Source: Megaustenia siamemsis
Lineage: Eukaryota; Mollusca; Gastropoda; Stylommatophora; Ariophantidae
NCBI GenBank assembly: GCA_032433765.1
Contig: JAVIAB010000160.1
Coordinates: 32,515,852-32,579,851 of the forward strand
Reading direction: 5' to 3'
Length of the DNA: 64,000 nucleotides
Made by a program: the position numbers and the translations under genes. Shown here one piece after another: positions 51,928 through 62,169 of this stretch. Positions within the stretch are counted from its first letter, which is position 1; every line of letters begins with the position of its first letter. The notes under the pieces are model-generated. The model had not been told where the DNA came from. It ran no database searches and saw nothing but the letters and a program-made list of their open reading frames with translations.

Positions 51928-53142
51928 GCAAAACGCAATGCCAAGGAGTACATATTGTTCTTTGTTTTTTTCTGTTGTTTATTTATCATTTTTTCTGAGT
52001 GCTGTAAAACATACCTCTTCCTCCTATCACTCGCTAGAATTAGAGCAGCATCTGAGAGAGACCTACTCGGACAGCCAGAAAGACGAATCGCTAAATTTTG
52101 CAGCAGGTCTGATGTGGCCAAGCGAACCTGTCACCCCACTTAACGATAGGCCTCCGACAATATAAGAAGTGAGAAATGTAATCCATAGAGCCTGTAACAA
52201 TTCAATCTCTGCTCTATACGGCGTTTCGTACCTCGTTTATTAAAAATGCCCAGAGATACTGAAGTGACTATACCGGCTGTTCAGGAGTGCAAGAGAAAGA
52301 TAGCTTGTACGCCAGGAACGGAATAAAGCCAATGGGGTGTACATTCCAAAGGAGCAGAACTCAAAAAAGATTACACAATTCAGACCAGTCTCCTTACTGA
52401 ATGTTGAAGGAAAAATATTCTTCTCTAAAATGACAAAGAGGCACACTTCGTATCTCCTGGAAAGCGAGTACATAGTTACTGCCATACAAAAAGGAGGTGT
52501 CCTTGGATAGTAAGAGCACGTGACAATGATATTGAGTGTTGACAGAGAGAGAAAAGACCGAGAAGTTAAATCTAGACATAATATGGTGGGATCTTGTATG
52601 CATTTGGATCAGTCCCCCATCAGATGATTTGTCAGGCTATCCGAACGTACCATGTGCTCCAGAGTGTAACAATAATGCTCAGAGTGTATTTCTCAGGCTT
52701 CACAGTGCTGTTTCTCCACCAGAAAATATACGACCTACTGGATAGAATTGCAAGTCGGCATTGATGTGAGATGTACAATTTCGCCCACAGTATTCGTGAC
52801 GGTGATGTAAGTAATACTGAAAGCAGCAGAGAAAGATGCATATGGACTAGACCTTGGAGATGGATGCCACATGCCAGCACTAAATGGTAAGAGACCACAG
52901 TTTTAAAAGAGAGCTACGCCAGGAGGATGCTAACGCTTAGAACCAACGGACTAGGGAAGGCCACGGAAATCACGTTTAGTGTAGCGAACCAGAGGATCCC
53001 AACAGTTTACGAGGAGCTAATAGAGTCTTGCAGAGGGTATGACGCCTCATTGAAGGACACGAAGGCCGTCCAGAGAGTAAGAGAGATGGTAGACATAAGG
53101 CTACAGATCATCCACGGGAGCAGACTTTTAGTAAGTAAAGGT

Positions 53143-53292
53143 GTAATAATAGGTGTAGCAATAGGTGTAGCAATAGGTATAGCAATATGTGTATCAATAA
53201 GTGTAGCAATAAGTGTAGCAATAGATGTAGCAATAGGTGTAGCAATAAGTGTAGCAATAGATGTAGCAATAGGTGTAGCAATAGGTGTAGCA
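53143..53292. repeat. 12-bp minisatellite, about 12 units
   Basis: Units of AATAGGTGTAGC with AATAAGTGTAGC and AATAGATGTAGC variants run in tandem. Because 12 is a multiple of 3 they encode (IGVA)n on + and (ATPI)n on -. It lies in the degenerate LINE at a place where the polyprotein should continue past the RT. Confidence 0.92.
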
Positions 53293-54140
53293 GGAAAATT
53301 GGACCAAATGAGATAAGACCTTGCAGAAAATGCTAATGGAATGACATTAGACATATGGCACTGCTTGGGTTCAACTACATTATTGAGGTTTTCGCACGAA
53401 CTTGTAACATCAGCCTGCAGACTTGTGAAATGGGGAAAGACAGATGACGATCGGTGTCCTCTCTGCCATGGGAGACGATGGAGTACACCAGGTCAAGGGC
53501 ATTTCTCGCAGCAACTCAACAAAGTGCTGCATGAACTAGCCGCTCTCCTAACGGGTCGCGAATGAAGACCAACAGTAAAGTTCGACCAGCTACAACAAAC
53601 GTCTATTTCTGGAGAGCTGGACATACCGCACTCACCAAGCAAAGCACTGGGCAATGTGAACGACTTGAGATGACTATTGACCTCCTGTGGTGATAGAAGT
53701 ACTCATTACGCGTCAAGAGATCTAAGATGTGTCCAGACAATGCCCTGTACACGCCAGCTGTGCCTCACATCATTCTGATAGAGCTTACAGCACCATTCTG
53801 ATCAAGGATAGAAGAACACTTTATATTTAATCTAGCCAAATTCAAGGATCTCACCGTCGAGCTGAGACAGTGATTCCAAGTCAGAATGGCTGCTTTGGAA
53901 GTCGATGCCTGACAGCTCACTACCTCATCCCTCAACGACCTGTTAAAGAGACTATGAATTAATGAGGGAAATACAAAGAAGAGCAATACAGGCTATTGCT
54001 GAGTTAGCCGTAAAAGCATCATGATGGCTCAGGTGGAACGGGAAATATCAACAATCCCAGAATAATCCGATGCTCAAACGATTAGGCGATTAGTGTACCT
54101 ACGTTTACGCATCGACCGCTATTAACTTCCATCCACGTTT

Positions 54141-54870
54141 AAAGTGCTTTGACAATCGAATCATTGAATATCTACAGCTCGAACGATAAGGAGTTAAAAA
54201 GTTACAACATCAACTATGCGTGATACAGACCCAACGATTGCGGTATCAAAGTTCAAAGGAATGGAGTTCTCAGCGTGACGTAACGTTGTCACCTGTTATT
54301 AGCTATCACCCCACCACACCGTGTCAAGTTAACTCCGCGAAAAGAAGCAGCAATGGGAGTTTATAAGGACATCACGCAGAGTAGCAAGCCATTTTACGGA
54401 ACTTCAACATTTTATTGGCTCACACGGCGGCTTTCGATCGTGGGCCCATTAGCACCAGACTAAAGTACTTTTAACTCCATTTTTGGATGGCAATTGCTGT
54501 CTAGTCCGGATGACTTAGTTAGAATTTGAAAGAACCGTACCTCGCCAAGAAGTAGGCAAAACTCCCAAGCTATCAGGTTTATGGATCAAGACAAGACAAG
54601 CAAACCATTTAAAACTGCCACCGCCAGGAAAAGAACATCAATGTGCTAGGTTAATGCTAAAACAGTCGTGCGTGACCGAAAATGGACAAACATTCAATCA
54701 GAACCGTGGCACATAAGTTTACTTATTATATGCCGAATATAGTGTGATCCTTTAAGTTCAATGTAGAAAGAGGCCGACACCTGGGAATCATGACCCAGGC
54801 ACCTACATAGAGTAACAAGAAGCTAATGGTCCGAAAAACTTGCTCAAATATATATCTTCTTCTTCCTCTT
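54141..54870. other. No feature recognised
   Basis: Intronic sequence of balanced composition with short open frames only. No family could be named. Confidence 0.5.
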
Positions 54871-54877
54871 TCCTTCC

Positions 54878-55040
54878 TCATCTGCCTTTCAGCGTCGAGG
54901 GGATATATAATTTGCGGTCTTTTGCTCTTCTGTTCGCCTCTGCTGCTGTTATGTTCCCTAGTGCTTCTAATATTCCATCGACCCATCTTTTACGTGGACA
55001 AACCCTTGGGTCTGGTGTTCTCACAACGTTTGTTGAAGGC
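54878..55040 (-). pseudogene. LINE C-terminal tail fragment
   Basis: The minus strand encodes RTPDPRVCPRKRWVDGILEA followed by LGNITAAEANRRAKDRKLY, the GRPRKRW-DGI--AL---T--EA---A-DR tail found at the end of many LINE polyproteins. It is cut off after about 65 codons. It lies about 100 bp upstream of the next SLC2 exon. Confidence 0.65.
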
Positions 55041-55139
55041 TCGTTGTGTTGTGTTTTGTTATATTTATATATCAAATTTTTGCATTCACATTTCTACCAA
55101 AAATGGAATTACAGACTGCAGAATTATTTTACATTTTAG

Positions 55140-55310
55140 GATGGGGAAACAATTTTGCGCCCACGTACAACATGGAGATGTGTCTGCCTCACCAAAAAGG
55201 AGCGATTGCCTTGATATTAACCATATTGCAAAGCTGGGGGATTCTAGCCTCTCAGGTGTTTGGATTTGAAGAGTTGCTAGGCAACGAGGAATACTGGCTA
55301 TATCTGATTG
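55140..55310 (+). CDS. SLC2 (GLUT)-family sugar transporter, internal exon C (helix 5)
   Basis: The acceptor is ACATTTTAG before 55140, and the donor GTACGT follows at 55311. The first two bases complete the Gly opened in exon B. The translation continues WGNNFAPTYNMEMCLPHQKG then AIALILTILQSWGILASQVF and GFEELLGNEEYWLYLIG. This aligns without gaps to the GLUT stretch with P-M-Y--E--P---RGA, helix 5 with GIL-AQ-FG, and the L-GN--W-LLL loop. Differences from the usual family pattern are Leu where the E-x-x-P motif has Pro, Lys for Arg in RGA, and Thr at the position of the helix-5 Gln that contacts substrate in GLUT1. The exon is 171 bp and ends one base into a Gly codon. The donor is the first unit of a 24-unit tandem repeat. 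Confidence 0.92.
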
Positions 55311-55976
55311 GTACGTTGACAATGGTCAAATGCTATTGGTACGTTGACAATGGTCAAATGCTTTTGGTACGTTGACAATGATCAAATAGTATTGGTACGT
55401 TGACAATGATCAAATAGTATTGGTACGTTGACAATGATCAAATAGTATTGGTACGTTGACAATGATCAAATAGTATTGGTACGTTGACAATGATCAAATA
55501 GTATTGGTACGTTGACAATGATCAAATAGTATTGGTACGTTGACAATGATCAAATAGTATTGGTACGTTGACAATGATCAAATAGTATTGGTACGTTGAC
55601 AATGATCAAATAGTATTGGTACGTTGACAATGATCAAATAGTATTGGTACGTTGACAATGATCAAATAGTATTGGTACGTTGACAATGATCAAATAGTAT
55701 TGGTACGTTGACAATGATCAAATAGTATTGGTACGTTGACAATGATCAAATATTATTGGTACGTTGACAATGATCAAATAGTATTGGTACGTTGACAATG
55801 ATAAAATATTATTGGTACGTTGACAATGATCAAATATTATTGGTACGTTGACAATGATAAAATATTATTGGTACGTTGACAATGATCAAATATTATTGGT
55901 ACGTTGACAATGATCAAATAGTATTGGTACGTTGACAATGATCAAATATTATTGGTACGTTGACAATGATCAAATG
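55307..55976 (+). repeat. 28-bp minisatellite that tandemly repeats the exon C splice donor
   Basis: Twenty-four units start with GTACGTTGACAATGATCAAA at 55311 and then every 28 bp to 55955. Each is preceded by the last four exonic bases, ATTG, in nearly all units (TTTG in one). The first two units carry AATGGTC and TGCTATTG or TGCTTTTG. Later ones carry AATGATC and TAGTATTG, and the last third TATTATTG. The real donor is the first unit, so the array holds 24 near-equal 5' splice site sequences. Confidence 0.95.
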
Positions 55977-56114
55977 TTTGCTCTACAAAAGGGATGGGGA
56001 GGGTCCGGGGAGGAGAAGTGAGGTAGAAGTAAGGCATGGATCTGTTATTTTTATTTGACATCACTGCTCAGTGTAGACTTTTATTCCATTATCATTACAT
56101 TTTTATTATTGTTA

Positions 56115-56398
56115 GGGAGCTGTGATAGCTCAGTAGTTAGTGACCTGGACTACAAAGACAAGGGGTAGGGTTCGATCCCAACAGACGGCTTCCGGGTTCA
56201 CCCAGCTTTAAATGGGTACCGGATTTTTTCTGGGAAAGTAAAGCGGCACGGGCGTAATACCGACCACATTACCCCAAAAATCATGTGCTGAAGGTCTGTA
56301 AAATTTATGGTCACTAACACCATATTCCCTATACGCCACTTGGCGTGACGGGGGCTCTTTACTTTTTTTTTTTTTTTTTTTTTTTTCTTTTGTGCTTA
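56115..56398 (+). mobile_element. Full-length tRNA-derived SINE with 12-bp target-site duplication
   Basis: The head GGGAGCTGTGATAGCTCAGT carries a pol III A box (TAGCTCAGTAG, about 56126-56136) and a B box (GGTTCGATCCC, 56169-56179), as in a tRNA gene. A unique body of about 150 bp follows, from TACCGGATTTTTTCTGG to GGGGGCTCTTTACT, then a T run of about 24. The flanks are TTATTATTGTTA at 56103-56114 and again at 56399-56410, a convincing target-site duplication. The body matches the headless copies at 99 and 2538. The head is too long and unpaired to be a working tRNA. The SINE family name is not known to me; molluscan tRNA SINEs are a reasonable comparison set. Confidence 0.85.
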
Positions 56399-56410
56399 TT
56401 ATTATTGTTA

Positions 56411-56868
56411 AATGGTATTTTTATGGGATCGCTCCAGTATGAGGTCCCCCTCTTTTACTGTCTAGCTCCTGCTGGGTTCACCTTCAGCAACATTTCCCCG
56501 GCCAACAACGTCCATATTAAATATATCACATTCAAGTCCCGTAACAGAAATATTAGTTAGATAAATACTCCCACCCACAGCAATTTTGTTGTGAAAGAGA
56601 CAACGACTGCAACTTATGCTCATGTGACCCTGGATTACTAATTTCGATTTAAAAGCTCCTTATTACAACTGTTTCGTCTAAATGTGCAATTTTACGGCTA
56701 AAAATGTACATTTGAGTTGGAGAAATATGTAATTTGTGCTACAAATCATAGCATGAACCTTTGTAGGGCAGCTTAAACGTGATTTTCAATTGTTTACAAC
56801 AAGCACAAGCCCCGCTATGACGGTCCCATTATTGTATAACACTCATTTTCTTGTTTCTCCAGTTGTTG

Positions 56869-56870
<2 letters not shown>
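56411..56870. other. No feature recognised
   Basis: AT-rich intron sequence downstream of the SINE. No coding or repeat family is evident. Confidence 0.5.

Positions 56871-56902
<32 letters not shown>
56871..56902. repeat. (TA)16 microsatellite
   Basis: A pure TA run of about 32 bp. Confidence 0.92.
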
Positions 56903-56903
<1 letters not shown>

Positions 56904-57336
56904 CTTTTTTTTCAAAGGCTCGATTGCTGTGTTGCCAACAACCAACGGTAATTTCATAGTCGGAAATATAAAAAAAAATAAAATAAAATAAAAGGAAGAA
57001 AAAATGGTTCTTTTTCAAATACTGTCAAATTAAATAGTCACTCTTTGCTTCGTAACTTTTGTGACTTTTCGCGGTGTATTTGAACGAATAATAATTTTTT
57101 AAAATTCGGATATGATGACTAACCTCGCGTCACGATTGTTGGCGGGGAAAGAAGGGGAGGTGGAGGAGAGAGAGAGAGACACACAATTAAGAACGTACGC
57201 GACGGGAAAAAAATTGTGCTGGGGAAACTGTCGAATTCCAAAAGAATGTGTTTTGAATCATCATTTTCAAATAACTTAGTATTAATCTAGGGTCTATTGT
57301 TTTCTAATTGTTGACACTGCCATCAAGGCATTCTAG
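56903..57336. other. No feature recognised
   Basis: Intronic sequence with A-rich AAATA tracts near 56967-56992 and a short GA/CA run near 57163-57184. Confidence 0.5.
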
Positions 57337-57642
57337 TTTGAAAGATCATAGCAAATACAATGTGAATACTTAGTATGTGCCCGTGCAAAGACATTGAACA
57401 CTCTTTATGCATTATTTGAAAGATCATAGCAAATACAATGTGTATACTTAGTATGTGCCCGTGCAAAGACATTGAACACTCTTTATGCATTATTTGAAAG
57501 ATCATAGCAAATACAATGTGTATACTTAGTATGTGCCCGTGCAAAGACATTGAACACTCTTTATGCATTATTTGAAAGATCATAGCAAATACAATGTGTA
57601 TACTTAGTATGTGCCCGTGCAAAGACACTGAACACTCTTTAG
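57337..57642. repeat. 78-bp tandem repeat, 3.9 units
   Basis: Units start at 57337, 57415, 57493 and 57571 with TTTGAAAGATCATAGCAAAT and are nearly identical (one G/T difference in TGTGAATAC versus TGTGTATAC, and one late CATTG/CACTG change). Since 78 is a multiple of 3, a minus-strand frame stays open across all copies. No domain is recognisable, so it is treated as repeat only. Confidence 0.95.
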
Positions 57643-57745
57643 TACTCACGTAAAAATACTAGACACTTTCTTATGTAAAATTAGTGAATACTTTTAGTAC
57701 CCCCAAAATATACTGATGCCACCGTTTCCTTGCCAATTCCTACAG

Positions 57746-57853
57746 GACTACCACTAGTGTTACTCGCTGCCCAGCTGATCCTCCTGCCGTTCTGCCCACA
57801 TAATCCAAGATACCTTCTAATGAAACGAAATGACGAGGCTGGGGCGACCAAAG
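57746..57853 (+). CDS. SLC2 (GLUT)-family sugar transporter, internal exon D (helix 6 and loop start)
   Basis: The acceptor is TTCCTACAG before 57746, and the donor GTAATG follows at 57854. The phase joins exon C without a break, giving G-L-P-L-V-L-L. It encodes LPLVLLAAQLILLPFCPHNP and then RYLLMKRNDEAGATK. This is helix 6 and the cytoplasmic start of the central loop, aligning with the GLUT stretch LPFCPESPRFLL---N. The sugar-porter signature PESPR is here PHNPR: the Glu and Ser are changed, while both Pro residues and the Arg are kept. The exon is 108 bp and ends one base into a codon. Confidence 0.93.
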
Positions 57854-58089
57854 GTAATGATAAACTGATGACATTAATAATAATAAAGAAAGGAGTACTT
57901 TAATTTTAAATGGCGTACAGTAGCAAGAGACGAACGTCAAGTACGCAGGGCCTAGTTCTGAGTTAGTGCTGATGTACACCATCCTTTGCGCAGTGAGATT
58001 GGAAGGAGAAAGGACAGCAGGCTCAAAAGAAAAAAAAATCATGGATGGCGTGGGCTTAGGTCATTGTTCAACAGATTTGTCCAGTAGGG
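57854..58089. other. Intron start, nothing recognised
   Basis: Ordinary intronic sequence. The minus-strand open frame covering exon D and this stretch (57740-58042) is the antisense shadow of the exon. Confidence 0.6.
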
Positions 58090-59260
58090 AACATTGAGCT
58101 CGGCGAAGAGTGGATACGGCTACCAGCAGTGCTCTACGTGAACATCATGTTCTGTTTACGTCATGTTGAACAGAGAATGCAGACAACAAAACCCTTTGGT
58201 TTTGGAGTTGCAGACCTTGATTTATGATAATTCACCTGAAGGTTCGGCAGTCATCTACACTGATGGGTCTGTTGTTCGACACGGTCGGAGCTCATGACCT
58301 TTCACAGCACCAGGTCAAGTGAAAGTAAATGAAGGTGGAGAGCGGTACTTTGCGGTAACTGACTGTAGTATAACCGTGGAGATCATGGCAGTAACTAAAG
58401 CGATGGACTGGCTTGTAACACAGCGGTTTACCATTCCAAGTTCGGCTTGTTGCAGGAGTTACTGAGTTAGGTGCTCTGTGCACACCGTGAGCTGTGTGTT
58501 TCACCCATTTTGATCATGTTTCATATTCCAATTGTTTACAATGAATGATGATATCGCATGGCAGGGAACAGTTGGCTGTGTTCACTTTCTGTGCGGTTTC
58601 GCCTTATGTCTTTTGGCGTGTGTTGAGACTGCTATGATGGGGACTACAGCTACCTTTCTTTGTTTGGGAAATGAGTTAGTAATTCGGATTATTCCACTGG
58701 CACATGCGTTTGTGCAATTATGGATTTTATTTCGTTTACAGTGATACCGGGGCCTTCCATAACCAAAGAACCAAAGAACAGCGGTTTACTCAATAAGTAT
58801 ACCCAGGTAGATGGAAGGGGGCTGGGTTCGAAGACAGTGGCTGGTGTTACTAAAGAACTCAGGACTGACTAACGTGTTTCATTTTCGTCCATGGACACTC
58901 GGGCGTGAAAGGAAATTAACGAACTGATAGCCTGGATGGAACGGCTGCCGTGGATTGGGGACGTGCAATGGATCGGACTAACATTCTGAATGCACTTAGA
59001 GAGGTAGGTCGAGTTAATTATTCGTTCAATGATCCTAAATCTACAACCATGTCCAGGCTGCATGAACATCAGGTCAAAATGGAGACGCTAGAAAGGAGCG
59101 CTATGCGGGAAGACACAGAAGAATAACACATGAATACAGAACTGAAGTAATCAGTCTCCACACACAGAGGGACATAATGGGAAGGAAATCTAAGCACATA
59201 TGGACGTGTTCGACGTGCATTAAAGATGATCCGTCGACTAAACTATCTCCCAGTCAATAT
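58090..59260 (+). pseudogene. LINE RNase H domain and C-terminal remnant
   Basis: Near 58237-58430 the + strand encodes VIYTDGSVVRHGRSS, then after a stop an FT segment and GGERYFAVTDCSITVEIMAV followed by TKAMDWLV. These match the first catalytic Asp (TDGS) and the helix with the catalytic Glu (VEIMAVTKAMDWL) of retroelement RNase H. About 460 bp later, in shifted frames, come VDWGRAMDRTNILNAL, REVGRVNYSFNDPKSTTMSR and RRITHEYRTEVISLHTQRDI, a tail following RNase H in some LINEs. Several frameshifts and an internal insertion make it non-functional. Confidence 0.65.
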
Positions 59261-59655
59261 ATTCATATTAAGATTCTTCATATAACTGTTATCTTTGTAG
59301 TGTAGAAAGGGTCTTCCTTTGTTTCTTTTGCGAAGGCAAATCTCCGTATTGGATATCTTTGGGAGTCCCCCATCATGCATCGGGCTGGTCATTTAAAGCA
59401 ACGTTGTTTGAGGATAGTGAACATAGTTATTGCTCAAGGACTGCCTGTAGATTTAAATTCCCAAACGCATATAAAATGCTTAAGTTATTACAGTTAAAGT
59501 AACCAGTGTGTTGTCAATTTATGGTAATAGTTTGAACAAATAAGGTAGAATCAACTCAGAAGTTTCTTATTTTGACTTGCACGTCATAGTTGAGAACAGT
59601 TTTTATTTTGAAGGAAAGGTAATTATCGAAGATGCTACGACTAGGAGTTCCATTC
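59261..59655. other. Possible further LINE tail, otherwise nothing recognised
   Basis: A short CFFCEGKSPYWISLG-like reading near 59305-59365 could be a cysteine-containing LINE tail, but the support is weak. Confidence 0.35.
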
Positions 59656-59657
59656 TA

Positions 59658-59760
59658 TAGCTCGTTTCAAATCACGCGCCCAACTTCAAAACGCTATTAC
59701 TCAGTAACCGTTTGTTAAAAACTGTTGAAATTTTCCAAATGTTATTAGAATGCAAAAGAC
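59658..59760. repeat. Left terminal inverted repeat of the transposon
   Basis: It starts TAGCTCGTTTCA and pairs imperfectly with the reversed right end over about 100 bp. Confidence 0.8.
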
Positions 59761-60107
59761 CCTTTAAATGTATATTTAACAAATATCTTGCAGCTGCAGT
59801 TTTCTTAAAGCGGCGAATTTCTTTGATGTTTGTCAAAATTGTAAATTGTGAACCCCTAAATAATAGAAATTACCGTAGTTGCTGGTCTATGATTAATTTT
59901 CACTAGGTAAAGGCGTGGCCGTAATGGGGAAATAACCTAATAAGACAAAACACCAGGAGAATTATTGTCTTCTCAGTTCGAGGACGGACGATAATATCAA
60001 GGTATACCTGTATGTCCAATTTTCATAGTTGTGTGGTCCTGATAAGGACCGTTTGTTGAACTAATTTAAGGTAATATAGGGGCCAACATTGTGGGGGCTA
60101 TATACTT

Positions 60108-61385
60108 TCATTCTGAATCAGACGAGTCTAAAAGATTAATAACTGTTTGGGGTTGAACATTCCACAAACCATCATTTTTCCAATATTCCTCTTCCTGTTT
60201 TAAGACGTGGTCTTCACATTTAGCCCAATAATCTTTGTCTATATTTAATAAAGCGAGATTAGCAAGAGTCTTTACATCGCATATTTTGAATGTTGTATTT
60301 TCATCTGCCACTTGTCCTTTTAATTTTGCCCAGATTAGTTATATTGGATTTAAATGAGCATGGTAAGGTGGCAGCCTCAAACTTATATGACCGTGCTCTT
60401 GGATAATCTTATCTATTTGAAAAATCTTTGTCCTTTGTTTTTGCTTTACTAGAGATAATAATTCAGGTTTTAAGTACATGTTATTAAATTGTATGTGCTC
60501 CTTTGTGAGCCATATCTTAATAGCATCTTTTGTACTGGATGACGTCGGGACTTTATCTTCAAGTGCAACAATGTTGTGGTACGCTGCATTGTCCATTATT
60601 AGGCAAGAAGGTCGATCTAGTGATGGGAGAACAGAATTTTCAATCCAATGTCTAAATATGTGACCATTCATCTCAGAGTGATAATCCCGATTGTCTATGG
60701 ATTTTGAAAGAAAAATGAGCTCTGCATTCTGTATTAGTCCATGTTGTCGACTACCTGCATGAGCAATTATCAAGCGTTGTCCTTTGCTGCTAGGTATTAA
60801 TCTCTTAATCTTTCTATCTGATGACTGCCATTCCCTTTGGTTAGTGTGGTGAGCGTTGATCCATGTTTCATCCAAGTACACAATATCATAACCTTGCTTG
60901 CGCACCTCTTTTACTTCACGTAAGTACTTGCTTCTCGTGACTACTATATGTGGCTTCTCACAGATGATGTTTCGTCCATTGGAATACTTTCTGAATGTAA
61001 AGCCTGCAGCTCTCACATTCCTCCATAATGTAGACTTTGATATTTCAATACTGTTGTTCTTTTTCAGCGATACTTTTAATTTTCTTATTGTAACAGTTTC
61101 ATTCATACCCAACATTTTGCGAATTTCACTTCTAATAAGTTCACTGTCGAAATTATTCAACATTTTTGCTCTTCCTTGTGATTTTGTATATTTGGAACAT
61201 TGACGGTCACGTGCTTGAATCCAGCGATTAAATGACCGTTTAGATAAATCCAAAATGTGTTATGTCCTATTCTCATGGTTTTCTAAAGAATGAAATAATC
61301 TTCCTCGTTTAGCCTCTTTGCAAAAATAGTCATACATTTTTATTGCGATGTTTTGTAAACTGCAGAATTTCATTTTAAGACTCAT
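60108..61385 (-). pseudogene. DDE transposase of the Tc1/mariner element, two nonsense codons
   Basis: The enzyme would cut and join transposon ends using three acidic residues and metal ions. The frame from the ATG at 61385 to the stop at 60108 is continuous except for two stops (61260-61262 and 60339-60341). An N-terminal helical DNA-binding region is seen as NRWIQARDRQCSKYTKSQGR, with a second helix-turn-helix-like part around ISKSTLWRNVRAAGF. The catalytic core has YLDETWINAHHTNQ (first Asp) and CLIMDNAAYHN (second Asp). The third position should be Glu in the family pattern LNPIE-IW, but here it is a stop: LNPI, stop, LIWAKLKG. An upstream open stretch to 61505 lacks an ATG. The C terminus is acidic (SSDSE). 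The protein would be about 425 residues if uninterrupted. Confidence 0.88.
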
Positions 61386-61669
61386 GATAAATGTTATCGT
61401 TCCACGTCTCCACCTATGAATGAACGGAAATGGAACACACAATTTCTCGTGTTCTTTACAAGTGTCTAATTGTGTCAAAAAACCACGGCGAAAGCGTGCA
61501 AACACGTCAATTTTGCCGTGTATGGATTTTTACTCGCTATTTTTAACTTAAAATACTGTAAACATTAAGTTTTGACTACATCAATGGGTCGTTATAAATT
61601 TATATAAATCAAATAAGCAACAATAATAACCAAATGTTTTTTTTTTAAATGAAATTAATTCCTGTTGGA

Positions 61670-61771
61670 TTCTAATCATTATAACTTTACATGCATATTT
61701 TGAACAACTTACAACAAGCGGTTAAAAATCTATCGATTTTAAAAGTTGGGCACGAGTTATGAAACAAGCTA
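61670..61771. repeat. Right terminal inverted repeat of the transposon
   Basis: Reversed, it starts TAGCTTGTTTCA and pairs imperfectly with the left end. A TA follows at 61772. Confidence 0.8.
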
Positions 61772-61779
61772 TAGTCAGT

Positions 61780-61925
61780 TACTTTAGATAAACTCCTGCT
61801 ATAGGGACACAGCGCCATATATTTTAGAGCAGTGATCTCTGCAATATGTGCCATTTTGGCATGCAAGGTTTCTGTTTTTGAGATTGTGTTTCTGCCCTAT
61901 GTGCCGTCTTCGGCTCGAAAGGACA
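61780..61925 (+). pseudogene. Severely 5'-truncated LINE 3' end
   Basis: CTATGTGCCGTCTTCGGCTC followed by GAAAGGACAATAGATAGATA matches the 3' end of the LINE at 48780-48820 (CTACGGCTCGAAAGGTTAAT then AGATAGATT). No coding part remains. The left border is uncertain and may begin soon after the transposon's TA at 61773. Confidence 0.6.

Positions 61926-62169
<244 letters not shown>

Larger units (their letters stand above)
51200..54140 (+). pseudogene. Degenerate LINE of the type often annotated R2-like
   Basis: Scattered conserved blocks appear in the expected order on the + strand. They are an Arg/Lys-rich pre-RT segment with FTDPLKFANH (51720-51760); LELEQHLRETYSDSQKDESL (52038-52097); an EVRNVIHRA block; GVYIPKEQNSKK (52337-52372); QFRPVSLLNVEGKIFFSKM (52378-52434); ESEYIVTAIQKGGVLG (52463-52510); IRTYHVLQSVTIMLRVYFSG; a palm region around LDLGDGCHMPAL (52850-52885); a LDIWH block; RCPLCHGR (53454-53477), a zinc-knuckle-like tail; and a final KRAIQAIAELA-like and QQSQNNPMLKRLGD end near 54090. 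Many stops and frameshifts, two internal short tandem repeats and an apparent loss between the palm and the tail make it non-functional. Family assignment is from recall of similar proteins and is tentative. Confidence 0.72.
59658..61771 (-). mobile_element. Tc1/mariner-superfamily DNA transposon, wide DDE spacing (Sailor-like)
   Basis: A 2114-bp element is bounded by TA dinucleotides (59656-59657 and 61772-61773), the expected target duplication. Its ends are inverted repeats: the left begins TAGCTCGTTTCAAATCACGC and the right, reversed, begins TAGCTTGTTTCATAACTCGT. Both continue GCCCAACTT, then TAACCG(T/C)TTGTT, and further to a shared ATTAGAAT about 90-100 bp in, with scattered mismatches. 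Inside is one transposase reading frame on the minus strand with two nonsense codons. The spacing between the second Asp and the third acidic position is 83 residues by my count, close to the DD82E families. It lies in the SLC2 intron between exons D and E. Confidence 0.85.

Noticed and set aside
53007..53354. Low-complexity protein with IGVA or ATPI repeats.
   Set aside because: It is a translation of a 12-bp tandem repeat inside a dead LINE.
56115..56190. A functional tRNA gene.
   Set aside because: A and B boxes are present but the cloverleaf arms do not close well by eye, and the sequence continues into a SINE body with a target-site duplication.
57323..57649. A 108-codon minus-strand repeat protein (26-residue repeats with HKECSMSLHGHILSIHIVFA).
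   Set aside because: The 78-bp repeat keeps frame by length alone. The near-identical copies show no codon-position bias that would support a protein, and no homologue is recognised.
57740..58042. A 100-codon minus-strand gene.
   Set aside because: It overlaps SLC2 exon D in antisense and has no recognisable domain of its own.
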